A stretch of 64,000 bases of DNA, from assembly GCA_047601665.1 (NCBI GenBank), contig JASGIT010000001.1:4526001-4590000 (forward strand), given 5' to 3'. Position 1 is the first letter of the stretch; every line of letters starts with the position of its first letter. Below, piece after piece: positions 17,688 to 26,631 of this stretch. The stretch is from JASGIT01 sp047601665 (lineage in GTDB: Bacteria; Pseudomonadota; Gammaproteobacteria; Burkholderiales; Burkholderiaceae_C). Made by a program: the position numbers and the translations under genes. The notes beneath the pieces were generated by a model. It was not told where the DNA came from. It did no database searches and was given only the letters and a program-made list of their open reading frames with translations.

Positions 17688-18590
17688 TTACGACCTCAGC
17701 GCGTCCTTGAGGTACGCGCGCAGATCCGGCTTGGCGGCGAACGGGTCGGTGGGGCTGCGCCCCTGCAGCACGTCTTCCATGCGCGTCTGCACGCCGCCCA
17801 GCGCGTGCGGATGGCTGTAGATGTAGAACTGGTTGGCCGCCACCGCGTCGAACACCTTCTGCGCGACGACGGGCGCGGTGACGTTGCCCGAGCTCACGGC
17901 CTTTTCAGACAGCGCCTGGCCGATGATCTGGCTCTTGGTCAGCGGCTTGCCCGCCAGCGCGGCGGGCTGGTTGCGCTCGCTGTGGCTGATGCCCGTGGGC
18001 ACGAAGTACGGGCACAGCACGCTGGCGCCGATCTGGTCGGTGACCAGGCTCAGGTCCTGGTACAGCGTTTCGGTCAACGCCACCACGGCGTGCTTGCTCA
18101 CGTTGTAGATGCCCATGTTGGGCGGGGCCAGCAGGCCCGCCATGCTGGCGGTGTTGACGATGTGGCCCTGGTACGCGGGGTCTTGCTTCGCGGCTTCGAG
18201 CATCAGCGGGGTGAACACGCGCACGCCGTGCACCACGCCCATGAGGTTCACACCCAGCACCCAGTCCCACTCCTGCACGGTGTTTTCCCACACCAGCCCG
18301 CTGACGGCCACGCCCGCGTTGTTGAACACGAAATGCGGCGCGCCGAAGCGCTGCTGCACGGCGGCGGCAAGCTGCTCCATCTCGTCGGCCTTGGCGACGT
18401 TGATCTTGCGCGCCAGCACCTGCGCGCCCGCGGCCTCCATTTCAGCAGCGGCCTTGTCGAGCGCGTCCTGCTGCACATCGACCAGCACGAGGTTCATGCC
18501 CAGCTTCGCGCCGATGCGCGCGCATTCGAGGCCGAAGCCGGAGCCTGCGCCGGTGAGAACAGCCGTTTTGCCGCGGAAATCCTGAATCAT
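17688..18590 (-). CDS. SDR family NAD(P)-dependent oxidoreductase
   Basis: The 300-residue classical short-chain dehydrogenase has the nucleotide-binding TGAGSGFG at residues 13-20, NNAG, the active-site Ser in NTASM and the YNVSK catalytic pair. The ATG at 18590 (MIQDFRGK) is preferred because the Rossmann strand begins there; the upstream in-frame extension has no homologous look. The C-terminal extension relative to 250-residue SDRs is seen in many proteobacterial members. Substrate is unknown. It is monocistronic as far as can be seen. Confidence 0.9.
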   Translation of the reverse strand: MIQDFRGKTAVLTGAGSGFGLECARIGAKLGMNLVLVDVQQDALDKAAAEMEAAGAQVLARKINVAKADEMEQLAAAVQQRFGAPHFVFNNAGVAVSGLVWENTVQEWDWVLGVNLMGVVHGVRVFTPLMLEAAKQDPAYQGHIVNTASMAGLLAPPNMGIYNVSKHAVVALTETLYQDLSLVTDQIGASVLCPYFVPTGISHSERNQPAALAGKPLTKSQIIGQALSEKAVSSGNVTAPVVAQKVFDAVAANQFYIYSHPHALGGVQTRMEDVLQGRSPTDPFAAKPDLRAYLKDALRS

Positions 18591-18724
18591 GGGGAAAAGC
18601 GCCTTTCGCAATTGAGAAACTAAGCGCACATTGGAGCCGCAATGCACCCACTCCGTCAGTCAGCCGTGCGACCCCGCCCTCGCGGAATGGAAGAGAGCGT
18701 GCCGGGCATTGCGATAATCGCCCC

Positions 18725-19309
18725 ATGACCTGCCCCGTACCGGAGCTTTTCCGCCCATGGCGCCACAGCCACGCCTTCGCGCAGTGGCTTGCCGCCGTGC
18801 TGTGCCTGTGCGCCGGCCTGGCGCTGGCCCTGCCCGCCCGCGCGCAGGAGGCGCAGACCGACGAGCGATCCCAGGCCGTGGCGCACACCGTTTTCGGCAT
18901 CCTGGGCTACACGCGCTGGCCCACCGAGTTGCAGACCGTGCGGCTGTGCGTGGTGGGCCCCACGGAGTATGCCGACGAACTGCTCAAGGGCGCTTTGCTG
19001 CAGGGCGCGCGCCAGACCGCGGTGCGCCGTATGCGCCTCGACGACTCGCACTTGAACACCGAGTGCGACAGCGTCTATGCGGGCAGCTTGAGCGACGACG
19101 AATGGCGCCAGCTGGTTGCGCGGATCGGCAACCGGCCCCTGCTGTCCATCAGCGAACGCCAGGATCTGTGCCGCATCGGTGGCATGTTCTGCCTGGATGT
19201 GCGGCCCAGCGGCGTATCGTTCGAGATCAATCTGGACTCCGTGGCGCGCAGCGGCGTGCGCGTCAACCCCCGGGTGCTGCAATTGGCCAAGCGTAAAAGC
19301 GGGCCATGA
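18725..19309 (+). CDS. yfiR: YfiR-type periplasmic repressor of a diguanylate cyclase
   Basis: The 194-residue protein has a signal peptide (LAAVLCLCAGLALALPARA, cleavage near residue 40). The mature part resembles YfiR (DUF4154): FGILGYTRWP, VRLCVVGP, and a conserved cysteine-containing segment LCRIGGMFCLDV. In Pseudomonas, YfiR holds the cyclase YfiN inactive in the periplasm and is released by redox or envelope stress. Its stop overlaps the yfiN start (ATGA), and yfiB follows, so the full yfiRNB order is present, which is the main support for the symbol. Confidence 0.88.
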   Translation: MTCPVPELFRPWRHSHAFAQWLAAVLCLCAGLALALPARAQEAQTDERSQAVAHTVFGILGYTRWPTELQTVRLCVVGPTEYADELLKGALLQGARQTAVRRMRLDDSHLNTECDSVYAGSLSDDEWRQLVARIGNRPLLSISERQDLCRIGGMFCLDVRPSGVSFEINLDSVARSGVRVNPRVLQLAKRKSGP

Positions 19310-20583
19310 GCAAACGGCGTGGAACGTGGCACGAGTCGATGCTCGGCGGCGGGCACACGTCGCTGCGCGACGTGGTGCACCGCGCCCACCAGGGCGTGGC
19401 GCTCGTGTCCATCGCGCTGGCCGGCTTGCTGCTGCTGCTGATCGGCGTGGCGGCGCTGCGCGTGTACATGGAGAACAACCTGCAACTCATGGCACGCTCG
19501 CTGTCCTACACCGTGGAAGCCGCCGTGGTGTTCGGCGATCAGACCGAGGCGCAGCAGATGATCGAACGCCTGGCGCGCGACGGCGGCGTGGCCGACGCGC
19601 GCGTGGTGATGGCCAACGGCCGGGTATTTGCGCAATGGCAGCCCAAGCAGGGGCACATGGACTTGCACCTGGGCCAGGCGCTGGCCCGGGCCGTGTCGCT
19701 GGAAGCGGCCTCCGCGCCCATCGTGTACGACAGCCGGCCCGTGGGCACCGTCACCCTGCAAAGCGACGGACTGGGGCTGCTGCGCTTCGTGCTGGCGGGG
19801 CTGGCCGCGCTGGCGCTGTGCACCACGGTGAGCGGTTTCGTGGGCATCGCGCTGGCGCGCCGGATGCTGCGCGACATCGTGACGCCGCTGCAGCACCTCG
19901 AACACGTGGCGCGCGCCGTGCACCGCGACCGCGCGCTGGGTGAGCGCGTACCGCCCGCGCGCATCGCCGAACTGCGCGAACTGGGCGACGACTTCAACGC
20001 CCTGCTCGACGAACTGGAGGCGCGCCAGGCGAACCTGCAGCAGCAGAACAGCGCGCTGGAGCACCAGGTGCACCACGACACGCTCACGGGCGTGTCCACC
20101 CGCCTGTACTTCGAGCAGCGCCTGCGCGCGAGCCTTGCCAGCGCCGCGGCGCAGTCATCGCAACTGGCCGTGCTGTTCATCGACCTCGACCATTTCAAGC
20201 GCGTAAACGACACCTTCGGCCACGCGGCGGGCGACATCTTGCTCGTGACCGTGGCCCAGCGCATACGGGCCCAGGTGCGCGATTCCGATCTCGTGGCGCG
20301 CCAGAGCGGGGACGAATTCATCGTACTGCTGCCTTCGGTGCGCGATGCCCTCGATGCCATGCGCATCGCCGACAAGATCGCGGACGCCATGCGCGCACCC
20401 ATTCCCCTGCCCGGCGGCCATGCGCTGCGCCAGACGTTGAGCATCGGCGTTGCCGTGTACCCCGAACATGGCCAGACCATGGAGGTCCTGGTGGAGGCCG
20501 CCGACGCGGCCATGTACCAGGCCAAGACAGCGCGCCGCGGCAGCGTGCAGGTGGCGAGAGAGCCGGAGATAATTCCCAAATGA
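19306..20583 (+). CDS. yfiN: YfiN-type membrane diguanylate cyclase
   Basis: The 425-residue protein makes cyclic-di-GMP from two GTP. The order is an N-terminal helix at about 28-50, a periplasmic CHASE8-like sensor, a second helix at about 160-180, a HAMP linker, and a GGDEF domain from about 250. The active-site motif is SGDEF instead of GGDEF, a variant found in active enzymes. An RDSD inhibitory-site motif lies five residues before it, so product feedback is expected. It sits between yfiR and yfiB with four-base overlaps on both sides. Confidence 0.92.
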   Translation: MSKRRGTWHESMLGGGHTSLRDVVHRAHQGVALVSIALAGLLLLLIGVAALRVYMENNLQLMARSLSYTVEAAVVFGDQTEAQQMIERLARDGGVADARVVMANGRVFAQWQPKQGHMDLHLGQALARAVSLEAASAPIVYDSRPVGTVTLQSDGLGLLRFVLAGLAALALCTTVSGFVGIALARRMLRDIVTPLQHLEHVARAVHRDRALGERVPPARIAELRELGDDFNALLDELEARQANLQQQNSALEHQVHHDTLTGVSTRLYFEQRLRASLASAAAQSSQLAVLFIDLDHFKRVNDTFGHAAGDILLVTVAQRIRAQVRDSDLVARQSGDEFIVLLPSVRDALDAMRIADKIADAMRAPIPLPGGHALRQTLSIGVAVYPEHGQTMEVLVEAADAAMYQAKTARRGSVQVAREPEIIPK

Positions 20584-21089
20584 TGCACACTCGCAGGTTC
20601 TCTCTCCAATGCATAGCCGCTACCGCTTGTGCCTGGGCGCTGGCGGGCTGCTCCACGCCGCCGCGGAACGCTGGCCCCTGGTCGGAGCGTCAGCTCCAGG
20701 TGCTGCGCGAAAACGGCTTCCAGCAGACCGACGAAGGCTGGGAACTGCAGTTGATGGATACGCTGCTGTTCGACGTCGACTCCGACCACATCGAGCCGGG
20801 CCGCCGCTCGTCCATCGAGCGCATGGGGCACGCGCTTGCCGGCGTGGGCATCGACCGGCTGCGTGTCGAGGGGCACACCGACGATGTGGGGACGGCCACC
20901 TATAACAACCGCCTGTCGCTGCGCCGGGCGAGCGCCGTGGCCCAGGTGCTGGGCGAATCGGGCATTCCCAGGGATCAGATCACCGTGCAGGGCTTCGGCA
21001 ACAGCCGCCCCCTGACCACCGGGACGGACCGTGACAGCCGCCGCGAGAACCGCCGCGTGGCCGTCGTCATCCCCGCGCAGCAGCCATAA
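20580..21089 (+). CDS. yfiB: YfiB-type OmpA-like lipoprotein
   Basis: The 169-residue protein has a lipobox (ALAGCSTP, Cys near residue 24) and a C-terminal OmpA peptidoglycan-binding domain (LLFDVDSDHIEPG, VEGHTDDVG, YNNRLSLRRASAVAQVL, SRRENRRVAVVI). In the known YfiBNR system the outer-membrane lipoprotein sequesters YfiR and so activates YfiN. The start overlaps the yfiN stop (ATGATG). It ends before a strong hairpin at 21092-21130. Confidence 0.92.
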   Translation: MMHTRRFSLQCIAATACAWALAGCSTPPRNAGPWSERQLQVLRENGFQQTDEGWELQLMDTLLFDVDSDHIEPGRRSSIERMGHALAGVGIDRLRVEGHTDDVGTATYNNRLSLRRASAVAQVLGESGIPRDQITVQGFGNSRPLTTGTDRDSRRENRRVAVVIPAQQP

Positions 21090-21091
21090 AC

Positions 21092-21130
21092 ACCATGGCC
21101 CGCGCCACCTGCCGTAGCACGGGCCATGGT
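21092..21130. terminator. Hairpin between convergent yfiB and oxidoreductase
   Basis: ACCATGGCCCG (21092-21102) pairs perfectly with CGGGCCATGGT (21120-21130). No long T-run follows, so it is either a weak terminator or a stabilising 3' hairpin serving both convergent transcripts. Confidence 0.5.
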
Positions 21131-21140
21131 CAAAGGGGCC

Positions 21141-22157
21141 TCAGATCAGCTTGACCAGCTGCTTGCCGAAGTTCTTGCCCTTGAGCAGGCCGATGAACGC
21201 CTCGGGCGCGGCGGCGATGCCCTGGGCGATGGACTCGCGCGGACGCAGCTTGCCCGTGGCCACCAGCGTGCCCAGTTCCTTGAGCGCGTCGCCCCACACT
21301 TCCATGTGCTCGCTGACAATGAAGCCTTCGACCTTGAGGCGGTTGACCAGCAGCAGCTGCGGGTTGGCCAGGGGCAGCGGCTGGCCGTCGTAGCCCGCGA
21401 TCATGCCGCACAGGGCGATGCGCGCGAAGGCGTTGGTGCGCAGCAGCACGGCGTCGAGGATGTAGCCGCCCACGTTCTCGAAATAGCCGTCGATACCGTT
21501 GGGGCAGGCTTCCTTGAGCGCCTTGGACATGGCCTTGACGTCGCCGTGCTGGCGGTAGTCGATGCACACGTCGAAGCCCAGCTCCTCGGTGGCGTACTTG
21601 CACTTGTCCGGGCCGCCCGCGATGCCGACCACGCGGCAGCCGCGCGCCTTGGCCAGCGCGGCGAAGGCGCTGCCCACCGCGCCCGTGGCGGCGCTGACCA
21701 CCACGGTCTCGCCAGCCTTGGGGTTGATGATCTTGACCAGGCCGTACCACGCCGTGACGCCGGGCATCCCCACCGCGCCCAGGTAGTGCGACAGCGGCAC
21801 GTGCGTGGTGTCGACCTTGCGCAACATGCCGGGCTCGTTGCCGTTGACCACGCTCCACTCCTGCCAGCCGCCCATGCCGACGACCTTGTCGCCCGCGGCG
21901 TACTTGGGGTGGCGGCTCTCGGCCACTTCGCCCACGGTGCCGCCGATCATGACCTCGCCCAGGGGCTGGCAGGCGGCGTAGCTCTTGCTGTCGTTCATGC
22001 GGGCGCGCATGTAGGGGTCCAGGCTCAGGTAGTGGTTGCGCACCAGGACCTGGCCGTCCTGCAGCGGCGGCGTTTCGGTGGCGACGAGCTTGAAGTTGCT
22101 CGCCACGGCCTCGGCCACGGGGCGGTTGTCGAGGACGATCTGCTGGTTGAGGGGCAT
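21141..22157 (-). CDS. NADP-dependent MDR-family reductase (CurA-like)
   Basis: This zinc-free medium-chain reductase has 338 residues, starts MPLNQQIVLDNRPVA, and carries the NADPH-binding stretch VVVSAATGAVGSAFAALAKA. It resembles curcumin/2-alkenal reductases (CurA, PTGR family) that saturate alpha,beta-unsaturated carbonyls. The ATG at 22157 has an AGGAGA Shine-Dalgarno seven bases upstream. It is the last gene of the minus-strand fatty-acid block. The physiological substrate is inferred to be an enone or enal only. Confidence 0.9.
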   Translation of the reverse strand: MPLNQQIVLDNRPVAEAVASNFKLVATETPPLQDGQVLVRNHYLSLDPYMRARMNDSKSYAACQPLGEVMIGGTVGEVAESRHPKYAAGDKVVGMGGWQEWSVVNGNEPGMLRKVDTTHVPLSHYLGAVGMPGVTAWYGLVKIINPKAGETVVVSAATGAVGSAFAALAKARGCRVVGIAGGPDKCKYATEELGFDVCIDYRQHGDVKAMSKALKEACPNGIDGYFENVGGYILDAVLLRTNAFARIALCGMIAGYDGQPLPLANPQLLLVNRLKVEGFIVSEHMEVWGDALKELGTLVATGKLRPRESIAQGIAAAPEAFIGLLKGKNFGKQLVKLI

Positions 22158-22189
22158 GGGAATCTCCTGGGGTTGGATACTATGGTTTC

Positions 22190-22232
22190 GATAGCTGCCA
22201 GCGCTTGTCCAATAAGCGCCAGAGGCTGATTT
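22190..22232 (+). repeat. Dispersed hairpin repeat, copy 2
   Basis: GATAGCTGCCAGCGCTTG begins the copy, followed by loop TCCAAT, arm AAGCGCCAG and AGGCTGATTT. It lies between the thioesterase and the CurA-like gene. The second arm has decayed (GCGCTT/AAGCGC pairing remains). Confidence 0.75.
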
Positions 22233-22243
22233 GGCTCTGAATC

Positions 22244-22639
22244 TCAGCGCCGCACGACGTACTTGAACGTGCCGGTGGCATGGCAACACGCACGGCCCTG
22301 TCCGTCGAACACTGTAGCCTCGACGAAGGCCAGGGACTTGGTGCGGCGCAGCAAGCGCCCGCGCGCCACCAGCGGGCCGAGGGCGGGCGCCATGAAGCTG
22401 GTCTTCATCTCGATGGTGACCACGCCGCCCCGGTCCGCCTCGACGCTGCGCGCGGCCAGGGCCATGGTCACGTCGAGCAGCGTCATGCTCGCGCCGCCGT
22501 GCGTCACGCCGAAGGAGTTGAGGTGCTCGGGCTTCGGCGTGTAATGCAGTTCGGACTCGCCGCCCTCCATGCGGTGCAGCGTGAAGCCCAGCAGCCGCAC
22601 GAAGGGGACGTGGTCCTGGATGTCGGGCAGCCCAGGCAT
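22244..22639 (-). CDS. PaaI-family hotdog-fold thioesterase
   Basis: The 131-residue hotdog protein has the PaaI-type motif NSFGVTHGGASMTLLDVTMA. Such enzymes hydrolyse acyl-CoA or aryl-CoA thioesters and rescue CoA. The ATG at 22639 is chosen because it overlaps the stop of the upstream SDR gene as TGATG. The longer frame beginning at 22684 lies inside that gene. Confidence 0.88.
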   Translation of the reverse strand: MPGLPDIQDHVPFVRLLGFTLHRMEGGESELHYTPKPEHLNSFGVTHGGASMTLLDVTMALAARSVEADRGGVVTIEMKTSFMAPALGPLVARGRLLRRTKSLAFVEATVFDGQGRACCHATGTFKYVVRR

Positions 22640-23427
22640 CAGCCCGCGACCAGGGCGCTCACGCCGCCGTCCACGGCCATCCACTGGCCGGTGATGTGCT
22701 TGCCCGCGTCGCTGGCGTACAGCAGGGTCAGGCCCTTGAGGTCTTCGTCGTCGCCCAGGCGGCGCAGCGGGGCGTTGGCGATCATGTCTTCCTCACCCAA
22801 CTGCTCGATGAGCGCGGTGGCCATCTTGGTCTTGAAGAAGCCCGGGCAGATGGCGTTGACGTTGATGCCGTGCACGCCCCACTCGCAGGCCAGCGCCTGC
22901 GTGAAGGTGATGACCGCGCCCTTGGAGGTGTTGTAGGCGATGGTCTTCATGGCCGTGGGGTTGCCGCCCAGGCCCGCGATGGAGGCCACGTTGATGATGC
23001 GCCCGCCGCGCCCGATCATGCTGTGCTTGGCGATGGCCTGCGAGAGCAGGAAGTAGCCGCGCACGTTCAGGTCCATCACCTTGTCCCACGCGGCGGTGGG
23101 GTGGTCTTCGGCGGGCGCGCCCCAGCTCGCGCCGGCGTTGTTGACGAGGATGTCCACGTGGCCCAGCTTGGCCAGCGTTTCCTGGGCCAGGCGCTGGATG
23201 TCGGCCTCGTCGGCGCAGTTGGCGGCGATCCAGTCGGCCTGGATGCCCGCGGCTTTCAGTTCCGCGGCGGCTTCTTCGAGGTCGGCCGCCTTGCGCGAAC
23301 TGAGCACGATCTTCGCGCCCGCCTCGCCCATCGCGTGGGCCATCTGCAGGCCCAGGCCGCGCGAGCCGCCGGTGATGAGGGCGGTCTTGCCCGAAAGGTC
23401 GAAAAGTTGCTGGATGGTGCGTGCCAT
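22639..23427 (-). CDS. SDR family oxidoreductase (3-oxoacyl reductase-like)
   Basis: The 262-residue classical SDR has TGGSRGLG for cofactor binding, NNAG, an active-site Ser in NVASI and YNTSK. The final segment ITGQWMAVDGGVSA is typical of 3-oxoacyl-ACP reductase or gluconate-5-dehydrogenase-like SDRs. It lies 22 bases downstream of the acyl-CoA dehydrogenase and is coupled to the thioesterase, so oxidation or reduction of a 3-hydroxy/3-oxo acyl-CoA is likely. The substrate is unproven. Confidence 0.9.
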   Translation of the reverse strand: MARTIQQLFDLSGKTALITGGSRGLGLQMAHAMGEAGAKIVLSSRKAADLEEAAAELKAAGIQADWIAANCADEADIQRLAQETLAKLGHVDILVNNAGASWGAPAEDHPTAAWDKVMDLNVRGYFLLSQAIAKHSMIGRGGRIINVASIAGLGGNPTAMKTIAYNTSKGAVITFTQALACEWGVHGINVNAICPGFFKTKMATALIEQLGEEDMIANAPLRRLGDDEDLKGLTLLYASDAGKHITGQWMAVDGGVSALVAG

Positions 23428-23449
23428 GTCGGTATCTCCTTGGGAAAAA

Positions 23450-25270
23450 TCAGAAAGCGTCTTCGGGCAGTTCGGCGCAGGTCTGGTCGCGTTGGCTCAC
23501 CACCTGCAGCCAGGCACCGATCTTAGGCAGTTCGTAGTGGAAGAAGTAGCGGCAGGCGCCCAGGCGGCCCGCGCTTTCGGCGCCGCCGTCCTGCGAATGC
23601 AGCGCCACGTCCAGCCACAGCCACGCGACCACCACGTGGCCGAAGGCCTGCATGTAGGGCACGGCGTTGGCCAGCGCCTCGGCGGGGTTCTCGGTGGCCC
23701 AGGCGGCCTTGGTGGCCGCGCCCACGTCGGCCAATGCCTTGGCGAGCGCATTCGCATGTTCGGCCAGTGCGGGCTGCTGGATGGCGCGCTGCACCGTGGC
23801 GTTGATGCGGCCGGCCAGCAGCGCGAGGCCCTTGCCGCCTTCCATGCGCACCTTGCGGCCCAGCAGGTCGGCGGCCTGGATGCCGTGCGTGCCTTCGTGG
23901 ATCATGTTCAGGCGGTTGTCGCGCCAGTACTGCTCCACCGGGAAGTCGCGCGTGTAGCCGTAGCCGCCGTGGATCTGGATGGCGAGCGAGTTGGCCTCCA
24001 GGCACCATTCGCTGGGGAAGCTCTTGGCGATGGGCGTCAGCACTTCAAGCAGCAGGCGCGCCTCTTCGGCGGCTGCGGCATCGCCGGTCTTGTCCTCGTC
24101 GACCAGGCGCGCGCAGTACAGCTCCAGCGCCAGCGCGCCTTCGCAGAACGCCTTCTGCGCGAGCAGCATCCGGCGCACGTCGGCGTGCTCGATGATGCGC
24201 ACCTGCGGCTTGCTGGCGTCCTTGCCCGCCACGCCCACGGCGCGGCCCTGGGGGCGGTTCTTGGCGTAGTCCAGCGAAGCGTAGTAGCCCGCCAGGCCCA
24301 GCATCACGGCGGCGGTGCCGACGCCGATGCGCGCCTCGTTCATCATGTGGAACATGCAGGCCAGCCCCTGGCCCGGCTTGCCGACGAGGTAGCCCACCGC
24401 ACCGGCCTGGCCGCCCACGGGGTACTTGCCCTCGCCGAAGTTCAGCAGCGTGTTGGTGGTGCCGCGCCAGCCGAGCTTGTGGTTCAGGCCGGCCAGCGCC
24501 ACGTCGTTGCGCTCGCCGGTCAGGTTGCCTTCGGTGTCCACCATGCGCTTGGGCACGATGAACAGCGAAATGCCCTTCACGCCGGGAATCAGCTTGCCGT
24601 CCTCGCCGGGAATCTTGGCGAGCACGATGTGCACGATGTTCTCGGTCAGCTCGTGGTCGCCGGAGCTGATCCACATCTTGTTGCCCTTGAGGCGGTAGCG
24701 GGGGCCGAGCGGGTCGTTCTCATACCCCTCGCCATCGGGTACGGCGCGCGTGGCCACGTCGGAGAGCGACGAGCCCGCCTGCGGCTCCGACAGGCACATG
24801 GTGCCCGCCCAGCGGCCCGAGAATTCGTTGAGCGCGAACACCTTCTTCTGCATCTCGGTGCCGTGCACCATCAGCAGGTTGGCATTGCCGCTGGTGAGCA
24901 TGTTGGAGCCGATACTGACCGAGGCCATGGCGAAGAACGCGCCGGCCGAAGCGGACACGGTGTACGGCAGTTGCATCCCGCCGATCTCATAGTCCTGCGC
25001 GGCGGCCATCATGCCGCTTTCGACGAAGGCGGCGTGCGCGTCGTGCGTGGCCTGGGGCAGGATGACTTTCTCGCCGTCGAACTGCGGCTCCTGCGTGTCC
25101 ACGGTGCGGTTGAACGGCGCGTACTTTTCGCGCGCGATGCGCTCGCAGGTGTCGAGCACGGCGTCGAAGGTTTCGCGCGAGTGGTCGGAAAAACGCGCGC
25201 GCTGGTTCAGCGTTTCGGCATGGAGCCAGTCGTAGAGCAGGAAGTCGAGGGTGGAACGCAGGGAAGACAT
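23450..25270 (-). CDS. Acyl-CoA dehydrogenase, C-terminal-extended type
   Basis: The flavoprotein of about 606 residues oxidises acyl-CoA to trans-2-enoyl-CoA. Recognisable parts are MCLSEPQAGSSLSDV, KGNKMWISSGDHE, GTTNTLLNFGE and IHGGYGYTRDFPVEQYWRDN, and the catalytic Glu in MIHEGTHGIQ. The C-terminal extension is that of the 600-residue ACAD class seen in beta-proteobacterial fatty-acid clusters. ATG 25270 is listed. A TTG three codons upstream (25279) is also possible because AGAGG, supplied by a hairpin repeat, lies six bases before it. Confidence 0.93.
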   Translation of the reverse strand: MSSLRSTLDFLLYDWLHAETLNQRARFSDHSRETFDAVLDTCERIAREKYAPFNRTVDTQEPQFDGEKVILPQATHDAHAAFVESGMMAAAQDYEIGGMQLPYTVSASAGAFFAMASVSIGSNMLTSGNANLLMVHGTEMQKKVFALNEFSGRWAGTMCLSEPQAGSSLSDVATRAVPDGEGYENDPLGPRYRLKGNKMWISSGDHELTENIVHIVLAKIPGEDGKLIPGVKGISLFIVPKRMVDTEGNLTGERNDVALAGLNHKLGWRGTTNTLLNFGEGKYPVGGQAGAVGYLVGKPGQGLACMFHMMNEARIGVGTAAVMLGLAGYYASLDYAKNRPQGRAVGVAGKDASKPQVRIIEHADVRRMLLAQKAFCEGALALELYCARLVDEDKTGDAAAAEEARLLLEVLTPIAKSFPSEWCLEANSLAIQIHGGYGYTRDFPVEQYWRDNRLNMIHEGTHGIQAADLLGRKVRMEGGKGLALLAGRINATVQRAIQQPALAEHANALAKALADVGAATKAAWATENPAEALANAVPYMQAFGHVVVAWLWLDVALHSQDGGAESAGRLGACRYFFHYELPKIGAWLQVVSQRDQTCAELPEDAF

Positions 25271-25277
25271 ATCAAGC

Positions 25278-25320
25278 AAAATTGGCCTCTAGCCCTTGTG
25301 CATCAAGCGCTAGCAGCTAT
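25278..25320 (-). repeat. Dispersed hairpin repeat, copy 3 (acyl-CoA dehydrogenase leader)
   Basis: On the minus strand it reads ATAGCTGCTAGCGCTTGATG, then CACAAGGGCTAGAGGCCAAT, followed by TTTGCTTGATATG. It forms most of the leader of the acyl-CoA dehydrogenase gene, with imperfect arms (GCTAGCGCTT against AAGGGCTAG). Confidence 0.75.
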
Positions 25321-25352
25321 GAAAAACAAAGCAATCGACAACAAGGCTGGCA

Positions 25353-25389
25353 GAAAAAACGCCCCGCGCAAACGGGTTACGCGGGGCGT
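25353..25389 (-). terminator. Rho-independent terminator after the thiolase gene
   Basis: On the minus strand ACGCCCCGCG, an 11-base loop and CGCGGGGCGT are followed by TTTTTT. The 10-base perfect stem plus T-run is a canonical terminator. Genes downstream (acyl-CoA dehydrogenase onward) therefore probably have their own promoter. Confidence 0.85.
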
Positions 25390-25412
25390 CTGCCTGGGGT
25401 GGCTCGGCGCTC

Positions 25413-26588
25413 TTAGAGCACTTCGAAGATGCCCGCGGCGCCCATGCCGCCGCCGATGCACATGGTCACGCACACGCGCTTGGCGCCACGGCGCTTGCCT
25501 TCGATGAGGGCGTGGCCCGTCAGGCGCTGGCCCGACACGCCATAGGGGTGGCCCAGGGCGATCGCGCCGCCGTTCACGTTCAGGCGGTCGGCCGGAATGC
25601 CCAGCTTGTCGCGGCAGTAGATCACCTGCACGGCGAAGGCTTCGTTCAGCTCCCACAGGTCGATGTCGTTGACCGACAGGCCCAGCTTCTTCAGCACCTT
25701 GGGGATGGCGAACACGGGGCCGATGCCCATTTCGTCCGGCTCGCAGCCCGCCACCGCGAAGCCCAGGAAGCGGCCCAGGGGCTTGAGGTTGTTCGCCGTG
25801 GCGTAGGCCTCGCTGGTCAGCACGCAGGCGCCCGCGCCGTCGCTGAACTGGCTGGCGTTGCCGGCCGTCACCAGGCCGCCGGGCAGCGCGCTGCGCAGGC
25901 CGCTAATGCCTTCCTTGGTCGTGCCTTCGCGCGTGCCTTCGTCCTTGCTGACAGTGACTTCCTTGGTGATCAGGCCCAGGGTCTTGTCGGCCACGCCCAT
26001 GATGGTGGTCATGGGGGCGATCTCGGCGTCGAACAGGCCGGCGGCCTGTGCCGCGCAGGCCTTCTGCTGGCTGGCCGCGCCGTATTCGTCCATCGCGTCG
26101 CGGCTGATGTTGTAGCGCTTGGCGACCTGTTCGGCGGTCTGCAACATGCTCCAGTAGATTTCAGGCTTCTGGGCCATCAGCGCGGGGTCGATGGCCATGT
26201 GCTGGTTCACCTCCTGCTGCACGCAGGAGATGTTCTCCAGGCCGCCGGCCACGAGCACGTCGTTCTCGCCCGCGATGATGCGCTGAGCGGCCAGCGCGAT
26301 GGACTGCAGGCCCGACGAGCAGAAGCGGTTGATGGTCATGCCCGAGGTGGTGACGGGCAGGCCGGCGCGGATGGCGGCCAGGCGGGCCACGTTGCCGCCC
26401 TGCGTGCCTTCGGGCAGGGACATGCCCAGGATGACGTCTTCAACCGCCGCGCCGTCGATGCCGGCGCGCTGCACGGCGTGCTTGATGGCGTGCGCGCCCA
26501 GCGTGGGGCCGTAGGTCATGTTGAAGGCGCCCTTCCAGCTCTTGGTGAGCGGCGTGCGGGCGGTGGAAACGATCACTGCGGAGGTCAT
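25413..26588 (-). CDS. Acetyl-CoA C-acyltransferase (thiolase)
   Basis: The 391-residue thiolase has the acylated Cys in INRFCSSGLQSIALA (residue about 90), the His motif GGAIALGHPYGVSGQRL and the C-terminal Cys in CVTMCIGGGMGAAG. It cleaves 3-oxoacyl-CoA with CoA to release acetyl-CoA in beta-oxidation. It is directly downstream of the FadB-like multienzyme with a 43-base gap and is followed by a strong terminator, so the two probably form one transcription unit comparable to fadBA. Confidence 0.95.
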   Translation of the reverse strand: MTSAVIVSTARTPLTKSWKGAFNMTYGPTLGAHAIKHAVQRAGIDGAAVEDVILGMSLPEGTQGGNVARLAAIRAGLPVTTSGMTINRFCSSGLQSIALAAQRIIAGENDVLVAGGLENISCVQQEVNQHMAIDPALMAQKPEIYWSMLQTAEQVAKRYNISRDAMDEYGAASQQKACAAQAAGLFDAEIAPMTTIMGVADKTLGLITKEVTVSKDEGTREGTTKEGISGLRSALPGGLVTAGNASQFSDGAGACVLTSEAYATANNLKPLGRFLGFAVAGCEPDEMGIGPVFAIPKVLKKLGLSVNDIDLWELNEAFAVQVIYCRDKLGIPADRLNVNGGAIALGHPYGVSGQRLTGHALIEGKRRGAKRVCVTMCIGGGMGAAGIFEVL

Positions 26589-26631
26589 GTGAATTCCTTT
26601 ATTCGTTGAGGGTTCGTTGCACGCGCGGCGC

